Assembly (NCBI RefSeq): GCF_003860565.1
Contig: NZ_CP034157.1
Coordinates: 1,240,001-1,304,000, forward strand
Direction: 5' to 3'
Origin: Cloacibacterium normanense
GTDB lineage: Bacteria; Bacteroidota; Bacteroidia; Flavobacteriales; Weeksellaceae
Length of the DNA stretch: 64,000 nt
The notes under the pieces are model-generated. The model was not told where the DNA came from. It searched no databases and saw only the letters and a list, made by a program, of their open reading frames with translations. The position numbers were made by a program, and so were the translations under genes. Positions 35,539-44,900 of the stretch are shown here, in pieces (position 1 is the stretch's first letter; the number at the start of each line of letters is the position of its first letter).

Positions 35539-35952
35539 TTAAATAAGTTCGTTTTTATTGATTCTCGGGTCAATATCATCTGAAAATTCCAACATAATTG
35601 TCTCATCAGTGGTAACAACTAAAACCCTATTCTGTTCAAATTCTTGCATGAGGTGTTTAGCGATTTTCACTACCTCATGTTTTATAACATTTTCTTCTAA
35701 TGGAAATTTGGGATAGTTTAAGAAATCTATTTTTAAATGTGGCTCTTTCTGGTCATTTAAAACGATGAGTACTTTACTTACTGCAGCACTCAAAAAAATA
35801 TTTTTTTGTTCTGAGATTTTTTTCTGCAATTCAGATAATGACTCAATTACAGCGTTTTCCTCAATAGGCTTTTGGCTGTATCCTATTTCTAACCCTATAA
35901 AAATACTCGCTTGGAAGGTCTTTACTATTTTTTCTGTACTATTAGTTTGCAT
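35539..35952 (-). CDS. Hypothetical protein (137 aa)
   Basis: No family is recognised. It has a beta-alpha layout (FQASIFIGLEIGYSQKPIEEN, then KVLIVLNDQKEPHLKIDFLNYPKFPLEENVIK and NRVLVVTTDETIMLEFSDDID), is acidic, and has no signal peptide. ATG 35952 is chosen; a GTG two codons earlier is in frame. It is upstream of the broken 77-codon gene. The function is unknown. Confidence 0.55.
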   Translation of the reverse strand: MQTNSTEKIVKTFQASIFIGLEIGYSQKPIEENAVIESLSELQKKISEQKNIFLSAAVSKVLIVLNDQKEPHLKIDFLNYPKFPLEENVIKHEVVKIAKHLMQEFEQNRVLVVTTDETIMLEFSDDIDPRINKNELI

Positions 35953-36075
35953 ATTCACAGGTTTTTAACATATTTCCAAATTATAAATTTAAGAAATTCG
36001 AATGTTGTAAATGTGTATTTTTCTTGGTAATTATTTTATAACAAAAATGTAAATAAAATGTGCAGTAGAATTGCA

Positions 36076-36942
36076 TCAGAAAATTAAAATTGAATCTGAT
36101 GTTTTTATATTGTTATTTAAAAGACGTTCTAGTTCTTCAGATGCCGAAAAGAATGTATTTATATTTTTTACAAAATTTTTAAGATGGTTGAAATTATAAA
36201 TCAATTGCCCTTCATCCGATTCTGCCATTGCAATAAAATGACGATTATGAGCCATAAAATTTCTTAATTCATAAAGTGATTTGGTAATAAATATATTTCG
36301 GTCTAAGAGATTTATGTCAAGTGCATATTCCAACAAATCAGAGAAATAGAAAGTTTGAAACGGATAAACCATACTTCTTTGTTTTTCAACTTTTGAAAGT
36401 TTAATTGGATCTAAAGGCATTAATCGTTTATATTTATCGGACCAATAAAATCCTTCATTAGAATTAAACATTTCAGCATCGCGATTGATTTTGACCCAAG
36501 AGATTAAATCTTCATTTGAAAGACCATTCTTCATCAATAAACTGCGAAGTGCATTTTCAAAACGATGAAAACTTCGGTAAATTTCGACTGCTACAAACTC
36601 GTTATTGTAATCTACAATATGTACAACACCTATAATGCTTCCCTTATCTACCAAAAACTTTATTTCATTTTCGTCAATTTTTTCGAATTTTTTAACTGTA
36701 TTCAAATCAAAAAGATGTTCATCGGGAGCTAAACAATAATCTTGTGATAGAGAAATTGGTGTAAAACCTGAATGATTTAACTTATAAACTGATTTTCTAT
36801 CTGCAGCCGGTAAATAAGAAATTCTGTTTCTATAACAAAATTGTTTTAGAAATTCCTCTTTGACAGAATCATAATATATGAGATTTGTAACTGCAATATC
36901 TTTTATTTTGGCATTTTTTAGTCTTTCATTCATAGTTATCAT
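36076..36942 (-). CDS. CBS-like / HEPN domain protein, possible defence effector
   Basis: This is 288 aa. The N-terminal half (about 15-120) looks like a single CBS-type module (SYLPAADRKSVYKL, then KGSIIGVVHIVDYNNEFVAVEIY). The C-terminal half is helical, with FHRFENALRSLLMKNGL and near residue 230 the motif LRNFMAHNRHF. R-N-x3-H is the hallmark of HEPN RNase domains found in toxin-antitoxin and abortive-infection systems. It is divergent from a WYL regulator with a 78-nt spacer. RNA cleavage and a defence role are inference from motif and context. A non-catalytic HEPN protein is possible. Confidence 0.6.
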   Translation of the reverse strand: MITMNERLKNAKIKDIAVTNLIYYDSVKEEFLKQFCYRNRISYLPAADRKSVYKLNHSGFTPISLSQDYCLAPDEHLFDLNTVKKFEKIDENEIKFLVDKGSIIGVVHIVDYNNEFVAVEIYRSFHRFENALRSLLMKNGLSNEDLISWVKINRDAEMFNSNEGFYWSDKYKRLMPLDPIKLSKVEKQRSMVYPFQTFYFSDLLEYALDINLLDRNIFITKSLYELRNFMAHNRHFIAMAESDEGQLIYNFNHLKNFVKNINTFFSASEELERLLNNNIKTSDSILIF

Positions 36943-37020
36943 TTAATCCTTAAATTTACATATTTCATTTTTAATGATAGGATTTTATAAATTAGTCAAT
37001 AATTTTTTTTTTGAATTGAT

Positions 37021-38013
37021 ATGGCCACCAACAAAAATGCAGTTTTACGTTACAATATACTTGATCATTGTTTCTCTAATTTTTATAAAAAATACTTTAT
37101 TGAAGACTTGATCAGTGTTTGTGGAGAAAAACTTACGGAACATTTTGGCTATGAAATGTCTGTCTCTAGGCGAACTATTCTAGAAGACATTAAATTCATG
37201 AAAAGTGCAGCAGGATATGATGCGCCAATTATTTCCATAGCCGATGGAAAAAAAGTGTATTACCGATATGAGGAAGAAGATTTTTCCATCCTTAAAAAAC
37301 CTTTAACTGAAAGGGAAAAGCTTGCCCTATCAGAAGTTCTTAACAGTATAAGCAGAATTAAAAATCTACCAGGACTTGTTGGAATGGAAACCGTTCAAAC
37401 AAAAATATATTCTGTATTAGACATTACAAAAGATGAGAGAAAAATCATCAGTTTTCAGGAAAATGAATTTTTAGTAGGCGTAGAAAATTTAAGTCCCCTC
37501 TATCAACACATCAGTCATAAAAATACTTTAAAAATAGAGTATCGCAGTTTCAGAAGTGATCAGAATATTTTTATAGATTTTTCTCCTCAATTTTTAAAGC
37601 AATATAATAACCGATGGTTTTTGTTTGGAGAAAATCACGAAAAAGAAGCTGTACAGAATCTTGCCTTAGATCGCATAAAAAGTATTGCTATTAACAATGA
37701 GTCTTATAGAGAAGCCATCATAGACTATGATGAATACTTCGATGACATAATAGGAGTAACTGATATTGCTACGCATACCCCCATACAAGTGAAAATAGAA
37801 ATAAGCGAAGAATCTTTACCCTATATCAAAACTAAACCACTTCATGGATCACAAAAAATAAAAGGAAACCTCTTAACCTTATACGTAAAACACAATTACG
37901 AACTTGAATCTCTTTTACTATCTTTTGGTGATAAAATAAAGATTCTGGAACCTGAGTATCTGGTAGAAACTTTAAAAGAACGTATCCAAAAACAATTTGC
38001 ATTGTATTTCTAA
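37021..38013 (+). CDS. WYL domain transcriptional regulator
   Basis: This is 330 aa. The N-terminal part is a winged-helix-like DNA-binding segment (RYNILDHCFSNFYKKYFIEDLI, then VSRRTILEDIKFMKSAAGYDAPI). The middle is a WYL domain (HKNTLKIEYRSF..., FLKQYNNRWFLFGEN, LALDRIKSIAI), followed by a C-terminal WCX-type extension. WYL proteins sense nucleic acids or nucleotides and often control phage-defence loci. It starts 78 nt from the divergent HEPN gene, so it is likely to act on the shared spacer. Confidence 0.88.
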   Translation: MATNKNAVLRYNILDHCFSNFYKKYFIEDLISVCGEKLTEHFGYEMSVSRRTILEDIKFMKSAAGYDAPIISIADGKKVYYRYEEEDFSILKKPLTEREKLALSEVLNSISRIKNLPGLVGMETVQTKIYSVLDITKDERKIISFQENEFLVGVENLSPLYQHISHKNTLKIEYRSFRSDQNIFIDFSPQFLKQYNNRWFLFGENHEKEAVQNLALDRIKSIAINNESYREAIIDYDEYFDDIIGVTDIATHTPIQVKIEISEESLPYIKTKPLHGSQKIKGNLLTLYVKHNYELESLLLSFGDKIKILEPEYLVETLKERIQKQFALYF

Positions 38014-38024
38014 TAATTCTTGTT

Positions 38025-38201
38025 ATGCAGATAGACTGCATACATAAGCTATTTCTTTGCATTGTAAATCATCAGGAGCTTCCAGAAAATACCGGAACAC
38101 CAACCGAGAGACCAAAATCCACGGTGGTAAAGTATGAGGGCATCCGCCAAAATATAAGGTTATACCCACAACTTTTTCCTGCTGATAAAAATAAAATTTA
38201 A
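38025..38201 (+). CDS. Possible small protein (58 aa)
   Basis: This is an open frame from ATG 38025 to TAA 38199-38201 with moderately complex sequence (NHQELPENTGTPTERPKST, YEGIRQNIRLYPQLFPADK). It fills the 204-nt gap between the WYL gene and the next frame and starts 12 nt after the WYL stop. The GC content is higher than its surroundings. No family is recognised and there is no other proof of coding. Confidence 0.35.
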   Translation: MQIDCIHKLFLCIVNHQELPENTGTPTERPKSTVVKYEGIRQNIRLYPQLFPADKNKI

Positions 38202-38217
38202 TTCAAAAATTATTTTT

Positions 38218-38499
38218 ATGAGCAAAAGACAAAGCACTACGCTTAAATTCAGAACAAATCCTGCCGTTTTTAACACCCAAAAAAACAGCTTCAACTTTCG
38301 TAAGCCGAAATTTATTTTTACAATTTGTGATATCACAAATATGTATTTTAAATACACTGGTTTGACCGAAAAAATAACAACAATTTTAAAGGTAAGAATA
38401 AGTGAAGCCATACATTCTTGTAATGAGTTAAAATTGTTTGAATCTTTTTTAGAACATCAGGTTTCTAAATGCTTACAAATCAGCAGCACCTATCATTAA
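38218..38499 (+). CDS. Hypothetical protein (93 aa)
   Basis: This is a basic protein (SKRQSTTLKFRTNPAVFNTQKNSF..., ICDITNMYFKYTGLTEKITTILKV). No signal peptide or known domain is seen. It lies in a tight plus-strand run after the WYL gene and overlaps the next small frame by 31 nt, which suggests an operon. The function is unknown. Confidence 0.5.
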   Translation: MSKRQSTTLKFRTNPAVFNTQKNSFNFRKPKFIFTICDITNMYFKYTGLTEKITTILKVRISEAIHSCNELKLFESFLEHQVSKCLQISSTYH

Positions 38500-38591
38500 A
38501 CGAAATTATTAGTTTATATCTCAATACAGAGCAAGGAAATTCAACATATTATTTTACTGAACAACAAGATAATAATATACAAGTCGCATAA
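38469..38591 (+). CDS. Possible small protein (40 aa)
   Basis: This frame from ATG 38469 to TAA 38591 encodes MLTNQQHLSLNEIISLYLN, then TEQGNSTYYFTEQQDNNIQ. It overlaps the 93-aa gene and ends 18 nt before the zinc-finger gene, filling the gap. It looks like real protein sequence, but coding status is uncertain. Confidence 0.4.
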   Translation: MLTNQQHLSLNEIISLYLNTEQGNSTYYFTEQQDNNIQVA

Positions 38592-38609
38592 AAACTTAAT
38601 TCATTCACG

Positions 38610-39206
38610 ATGCAAATTATACATCAACAATCACTAGAACATTTGATTACCTTGGAATACCAAAGTGCAATTGCATTTTTTTACATTGATATCAGATATC
38701 AAATTAAGAATAACACTTTAATCATTACTGAAGATCTATTTTCAGAGAAAGACTATTATCATTATTTAGAAACAGGAGCCATCAATAGTATAGCTCAAAT
38801 GAATGATGCCTACTTATATGACCAGAATAAATCTCATACCGAAAACTTAAGTCATGCAATAGAGAAAATCGTTAACAATCGTAGGCTTATCTACGGCATT
38901 CCACTGGTTTCAAAATTTGGTAAAAATTTAACTGAAAATGAATGGGAACTTATCGTGAAGAAATTTTCCGTAAAAACTACCACTACGTTCAATTCTAGTT
39001 TTTTAGACTTTTTACGAGAAAAAGGACTTCATCCCAAACCTTTTGATGAGGAAAAAGGGCAATGGGTAGCTAACTGTCCTAGCGGTGCAAAGCATCCTAT
39101 CATGATTAGTGCCTATTTTGATGAATTTGGTTGTGGGTGGTGCAAGAAAAAAGGTGGAAAACAAGAACTTAAGGATTGGATACAAGAAATAAATTTGGAA
39201 AAGTAA
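38610..39206 (+). CDS. Hypothetical protein with C-terminal CHC2-like zinc finger (198 aa)
   Basis: The last 65 residues read FLDFLREKGLHPKPFDEEKG, then NCPSGAKHPIMISAYFDEFGCGWCKKKGGKQELKDW. The C-x5-H-x12-C-x2-C pattern and hydrophobic spacing resemble the CHC2 zinc finger of DnaG-type primases and some mobile-element proteins. No primase catalytic domain follows, so it is at most a stand-alone DNA- or RNA-binding module. The N-terminal part is helical and unrecognised. It is the last gene of the small cluster after WYL. An IS3 element begins 140 nt downstream. Confidence 0.6.
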   Translation: MQIIHQQSLEHLITLEYQSAIAFFYIDIRYQIKNNTLIITEDLFSEKDYYHYLETGAINSIAQMNDAYLYDQNKSHTENLSHAIEKIVNNRRLIYGIPLVSKFGKNLTENEWELIVKKFSVKTTTTFNSSFLDFLREKGLHPKPFDEEKGQWVANCPSGAKHPIMISAYFDEFGCGWCKKKGGKQELKDWIQEINLEK

Positions 39207-39404
39207 CAATTGCACAAGAAGGAGTATTATTTACATCGAAGACTATGAGCTAAATAATAAGAAAAAGATTTGAAGGAAAAGGATAATTGTTCTATCAAAC
39301 AAGATACATCTGATAGGAAATAAAATGTAAATCGTCAGCAAAAAGTGGACATTAGATATTAAAAAGTTAAGGAGTGTTTTCAAAAAAAAGAATTACATTT
39401 AATT

Positions 39405-39758
39405 ATGGAAACACCTAAGAAAAAAAGTACTGAAAAATTCGTAAAAGACATTCGTAAAAATACACGAAGGATTTTTACAGCCGAGCAAAAAATTCTCATT
39501 GTAATGGAAGGACTTCGTGCAGAGACCTCTGTTGTAGAATTATGTAGAAAACACAACATTGCTCAATCGCAATTCTACGCATGGAACAAAGAGTTTATGG
39601 AAGCTGGAAAGAAACGTCTCAACGGAGATGTTGTCCGTGAAGCCACCAGTGATGAAGTTTCTAACTTGAGGAAAGAGAATACCCGATTGAAGGAGATGGT
39701 AGCAGATTTGGTTCTACGCTATGACATCGTAAAAAAAAGCTTAGACATGCTGGACTAA
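39405..39758 (+). CDS. IS3-family transposase orfA
   Basis: This 117-aa DNA-binding subunit has a helix-turn-helix (FTAEQKILIVMEGLRAE, then VVELCRKHNIAQSQFYAWNKEF) and a C-terminal leucine-zipper-like helix (SNLRKENTRLKEMVADLVLR). It is intact. In IS3 elements OrfA binds the inverted repeats and is joined to OrfB by frameshifting. Here orfB begins 20 nt downstream with its own ATG. Confidence 0.9.
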   Translation: METPKKKSTEKFVKDIRKNTRRIFTAEQKILIVMEGLRAETSVVELCRKHNIAQSQFYAWNKEFMEAGKKRLNGDVVREATSDEVSNLRKENTRLKEMVADLVLRYDIVKKSLDMLD

Positions 39759-39778
39759 TCCATAAATACCGAAAATAT

Positions 39779-40762
39779 ATGAGACTGACAGCAGGCGAAA
39801 AATACGAAATTATTCAAACGGTCACCACAAGTGAGATTGGAGTAAAACGAACCTTAGAAAGCTTTGGGATTGCGAGAAGTACGTTTTACAAATGGTATCA
39901 AAAGTATTTATAAAACGGCTACGAAGGCTTAGAAACGACCGAAAGAACCTCCAAAAGACAATGGAACAGCATACCTGAAGAACAAAAAGATTTGGTAGTA
40001 GAAATAGCATTGGAACATACTGAACTTTCCTCAAGAGAACTGGCACACAAAATTACCGATGAGCAAGGTGTTTTCATCTCAGAATCCAGTGTTTACAGGA
40101 TTTTAAAGCAACGGGATTTAATCCCGGCACCAAATCATTTTCTTCTTTCAGCTGCAAATGAATTTAAAGACAAGACCGAATTCGTGCATCAAATGTGGCA
40201 AACTGATTTTACTTATTTCAAAGTTATCGGTTGGGGCTGGTACTATCTGAGCACCATTTTGGATGATTATAGTCGCTATATTATCCACTGGGAAATCTGC
40301 GATTCGATGAAAGCAGAAGACGTGAAAAGAACTGTGAATACGGCAATTGAAAAAGCAAAATTGAAGTCTAAAGCCAAACCAAAATTACTTTCAGACAATG
40401 GTTCTTGCTATGTGTCAAACGAACTCAAAGCCTATCTGAAAGATGATTTGAAGATGAAACAAGTACATGGGAAGCCTATGCACCCACAAACCCAAGGGAA
40501 AATTGAAAGATACCATAGAACGATTAAAAATGTGGTAAAACTGAATCATTTTTACCATCCTGAAGAACTTATCGAAGCTTTAAAGAAATTCGTGGAAAAC
40601 TACAATAACAAACGATATCACGAATCTTTGGAAAACCTTACGCCAGCGGATGTGTACTTCGGAAGATCTGAACAGATTTTGGAAAAAAGAAGACAAATAA
40701 AATCGGATTCTATCCGTAAAAGAAGACAATTGTATTTTCAACAAAAATTACTAAATTTATAA
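39779..40762 (+). pseudogene. IS3-family transposase orfB with in-frame stop
   Basis: The frame starts at ATG 39779 (MRLTAGEKYEIIQTV...) and meets TAA at 39911-39913 after FYKWYQKYL. It continues in the same frame NGYEGLETTERTSKRQWN to the end. The DDE integrase core is present: WQTDFTYFK, LLSDNGSCY and TQGKIERYHRTIKN. Relatives have Glu where the stop is (GAA to TAA), so a single base change explains it. A shorter product from a TTG near 39992 would lack the N-terminal region. The element is probably unable to move by itself. Confidence 0.85.
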
Positions 40763-40858
40763 CCTAAAATACTCCTTAAGGATTTATTGCAAAATGTCTA
40801 AGTTAGTTTGAAGACATACAGGAAATAAACTGTTTAAAATTAATTAAAATTATTATAT

Positions 40859-41110
40859 ATGAATACTAAAAATGATCAATATGATTTTATTAAAACCCTC
40901 TCACTATTAAAAGATGAACAACTTATTGAAAAATTTAATCAACAAGTAGGAAACCAAGGTTGGGGAAATGCAAGAGCATATTACTTGGAGGAAATCAGGA
41001 AAGAACTATTAAAAAGAAATTTTAAATCTGACAATATCATCACCCGCCATAAAATGTCATTGACAAAAAAAATTAAACTTGAAAACAATCAATTGGTCAT
41101 TATAGAATAG
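40859..41110 (+). CDS. Hypothetical protein (83 aa)
   Basis: This small soluble protein (DQYDFIKTLSLLKDEQLIEKF, NQGWGNARAYYLEEIRKELLKRNF) is charged and helical. It has no signal peptide and no known domain. It lies just right of the IS3 end and may have belonged to the cluster now split by the IS. The function is unknown. Confidence 0.5.
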   Translation: MNTKNDQYDFIKTLSLLKDEQLIEKFNQQVGNQGWGNARAYYLEEIRKELLKRNFKSDNIITRHKMSLTKKIKLENNQLVIIE

Positions 41111-41601
41111 AATATTATATCTACCATTGTTTATTCACGATATCTCCTACAAGACTTCTTTACTACTCAATTTATATTCCTACATTATTGAAAATTTATT
41201 CCTTTTTTAAAGAAAAGAAATAAACAACCACTGTAATAACTAATTTTTGAACTATCAGATTTGATTCAAAAAACTCTTCACTACCCTGACTTCGACTACG
41301 ATCAGTCAAAGGGTTTCGTGAACTTTGGTCTGCGCTAAACAACCAGTGGTAGCTAAACAATTTTCTTTTCCCCCTACCGTAGCTTCGTGAACTTCGTTCG
41401 CAGACCTTCGGTCTGTGCTCAGCCATTGCGACCGTGCTTATTTACTATGTATACTGCGCTGCTAAACAAACTCAATGTAACATAGCTTAGATTGTGCTTG
41501 TTTTCTTTTAAACACCCACTCTCTAAATTACAAACTTCGAAAGGTATGAATATGAGCGAAGGAGCTTTTCACGATGTAAACAATTGGACAAGTGCTGAAT
41601 C
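41111..41601. repeat. Gene-free stretch of mixed dispersed repeats
   Basis: It contains TGACTTCGACTACGATCAGTCA (41287-41308, cf. 34411-34435), an ACAATTTTCTTTTCCCC half-hairpin at 41357, and CTTCGTGAACTTCGTTCGCAGAC near 41385 (also at 51263-51285). No convincing gene; frames here are low-quality. Confidence 0.6.
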
Positions 41602-41925
41602 TTGTATAGTGTTTTTAAGGATTGGAGAAAGTTTGCCTGTTATTCTGGCATTGCTCCTTTTGAGTTTAGTTCTGGCTCGAGTGTAAGAGGAAGAACCAAA
41701 GTAAATCATTTTGCTGATAAGAAAATAAAATCTCTTCTGCATCTCGTAGCATTAAATGCTATAAAATACGATGCAGAACTAAAGGAATATTAGCAACGAA
41801 AACGAGATGAAGGCAAACATACGCTCTTGGTACTAAATAATCTAAAACGCAAAATTGTAAGCAGAGCTTTTGCTGTTATTAGCAGAGATTCTCCTTTTGT
41901 CAATACTTACAAATTTGCATCTTAA
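41602..41925 (+). pseudogene. IS110-family transposase remnant (C-terminal part)
   Basis: The frame encodes FKDWRKFACYSGIAPFEFSSG, RGRTKVNHFADKKIKSLLHL and then, after an in-frame TAG at 41791-41793, QRKRDEGKHTLLVLNNLKRK and ISRDSPFVNTYKFAS before TAA. This is the transposase_20 C-terminal region of IS110/IS116-type enzymes. The N-terminal RuvC-like DEDD domain is missing, so only a relic remains. Confidence 0.8.
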
Positions 41926-41977
41926 AATTTTTATATTTTTATTTGGTTTTTGCATAGAATGCGCCATAGGAGCCAAT

Positions 41978-44900
41978 TTATTTCAATACAAAATTTTTAA
42001 CATCCTCAACACTTGTAGCAACTATCATTTCACTACAAATAGCAGTAAAGTGTTTTTTACCACAATCTATCTTTGCTTGCTCCTTTGGTCGTAAATCAAA
42101 AAGACCTGTGCTACCTTTTGATTCCACAACGAAGAATAGCTTTTCTTCATCTTTATCCTTCCACATTACCGCCCAGTCTGGATTATATGTTCCTAGCGGT
42201 GTATCTATCTTAAACCAATCGGGTAGCTTTGCATAAACAGAAATATTTTTACTTTCTTCAAATTGTTGTGCAAGTTTTGATTCTATGTTTGAATCATAGA
42301 CTACATGTGTGTAAGGTGACTTCGAACTTTCTTTAAGATTACTTTGGAGGTATCCAAATAACTCTTTGTTTTCAAAAAGTTCTTGGCTGTAAAATTCAGC
42401 ATCACCCAAACGTTGGTATTTTATTCCATCGATAATGTGCATTCGCATTTGTTCGTTGATAATATCAACACACCCTTCAATGAACTTTTGTGGATTTGCT
42501 TTAAAATGTCTTAGTCTATTGGTACCCGTAAGAATTTTAACTATAGATTTACGAGTTAATTGAGTCTCATTTTGTAAATACCCAATGATATCTGGTAAGC
42601 GTTCAACTTCACCATAGAGAGTCTCCGATTCGTTCACAACATTACTCACGCCAACACCACCAGCATCCATTGTTAGAGTTCCTTTCGTATATGTTAGCTT
42701 TCCTCTAGTAATTTTTAATTGACTATCAATTGCATTAATACACTGTTTGACTAATTTTTCAGAATCAAAATTTACAGAAAAAGTTGTCTTGAACTTTACA
42801 CGCTCCCAAAGTTCACGAAACTCTGGACTATCGAGAATCATTTTATTAACTTTCACCAATTGCTTTTTACTAGCATCTTTAATCTCCAATCTACCAGCCG
42901 TTTCTTTAAGTGTATTGATAATTTGATTGACCACTTGCGGGTTTTCTGTAAATTCTTCGGGCAAGTTAACTTCACCGTCTTTTAATGCAATTCTTAATGT
43001 ATCTTGAACTTTGCCACATGCATCAATGTAACCCACTGCAACTAAGTGATTGAATAGCTCAACCGATTTTTCCTGTCCTAAATAGATTGTATCAGTTGTT
43101 GGGTTTCCTTCTTCATCTTCGATATTAATGATTTCGACAACAACATCACTAAAGCTATGTGAAGCTAATACCCCAAACTTAATTCCTGTCTCTGTTTCAA
43201 TTTCTTTTTGAAAATTATCCACAAAATCCACATAGGATTCTGTTGCCATTACAGTCAATGTATTTACTTCATGGCCATAAACTCGTTCTCCTTCTTGATT
43301 CACGCAAAGGCGAAGACCTCTACCAATTTCTTGTCGTCTTCTTATTTCTGAATTTCCCGCTTCTTTTAAAGTACAAATTTGAAATACGTTGGGATTATCC
43401 CATCCCTCCTTTAAAGCAGAGTGCGAGAATATAAAACGAAGTTTAGAATCAAAGCTCAATAACATTTCTTTATCACTCATAATGAGATTGTATGTATCCT
43501 CATCTGCATTGGTATTTCCGCTAGTGTCTTTGAAGTATTCAAACTTTTCTTTTTTATTACTACTTTTTGCTTTTTTATCAATAGAGAAATAACCATTATG
43601 TATTTGTGAAACAGTTGATTCAATATCTTTAATCTCACCAAACAAGGAATTGTACTTGGGTTTTTTGATCAATTTCAAGTATTCTTTTTCAAATATCTCT
43701 GCATATTCTCCATTGGTCACATTTCCGTCTTCATCGTACATCCTATATTTGGATACAGTGTCAATAAAGAATAGACTGAGTACCTTAATTCCTTGAGGAT
43801 TGAGGATTATTTCTTTATCTAAATGTTCTTCTATGGTCTTGCTGATTAAAGCTGTTTTTACTTGTCGGTCATCAACATTTCCAATGGCTTCTCCTAACCG
43901 AATAATCTCCTCTCTACTGGTAAAGTCAATGTATTCGTTTCCTTGGACACCATAAATATCCTTTACAATAAAACCTTCGTATTCATCTCGGTCTGTCAGT
44001 TCTTGTAAATCATCGTTTTGCTTTACCCAAACTGCTTTTCTTGATACAGAACCTTGCTTAAATATATCCAGCTCCAATTTAGCTGTTGGAAATCCTTTAC
44101 TTAATTTAATCTCAAGTAATCTTATATAAGCTTGTGTGTTTGCTCCTTCCGTTTGTACAGAACCAACTTCAATTTGCTTTACCAGTTTCTTCTGATAAGC
44201 ATCTACAGCATCTAATTTGTACATTAAGTTAACCTTTTCCTTGTGAGTTGCAGAATAACGAACCATTGCCAAAGGATTAAGGTTTTGCACTGCTTTTTTT
44301 CTCAAAGCAGTACTCATTGTTGTTTGGGGTTCGTCTATAATGATGAATGGATTGGTATTTTTGATTAAGTCCAAAGGTTTATACCCCAAAGAATCATTGT
44401 AACGGTGAATGATGTTAGCTGATTTTTTATCGTCCGATGGGTTTTCAAAACTCTTAGAAAAAGCATCAATATTAATGACCATGATTTCTAGTCGGTCATT
44501 CGTTGCAAAATCACGAACTTCATTTAACTTGCTACTGTCGTAGACAAAGAAATTGTAATTCACATTATCATACAACTCTCGTAAATGCTCTTTGGTAATC
44601 TGTAATGACTTGAATACCCCTTCTTTAATGGGAATGGATGGAACGACAATAATATGCTTAGAAAATCCAAATTTGGTGTACAATTCCAAAATCGTTCTAA
44701 GGTAAACATAGGTCTTACCAGTACCCGTTTCCATTTCAACAGTAAAGTCTAATTCATTTCGATTAACTTCACCTCGGATGGATGGTTTTAATCCGTTACC
44801 CAACTGAATATTTTGTACGTTTTCCAATATTTTACCTTCTGTTAAGGTAAGTCGGTTACCGTAACCAGTTTCATTAAACTCTAAGTTTTGCTGTTGTGCT

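Larger units (their letters stand above)
39346..40801 (+). mobile_element. IS3-family insertion sequence, orfB interrupted
   Basis: The element is about 1.46 kb. Imperfect terminal repeats are TGGACATT (39346-39353) at the left and AATGTCTA (40793-40800) at the right. A further inner inverted match is TTAAGGAGTGTTTT on the left against AAAATACTCCTTAA on the right. The exact ends and target duplication are uncertain; a 3-bp AAG beside both ends is only suggestive. It contains orfA and a broken orfB. Confidence 0.8.

Noticed and set aside
41196-41426. 76-codon minus-strand frame
   Set aside because: It is made of repeat words (TTCGTGAACTTCGTTCG and others) with no domain and no start context.
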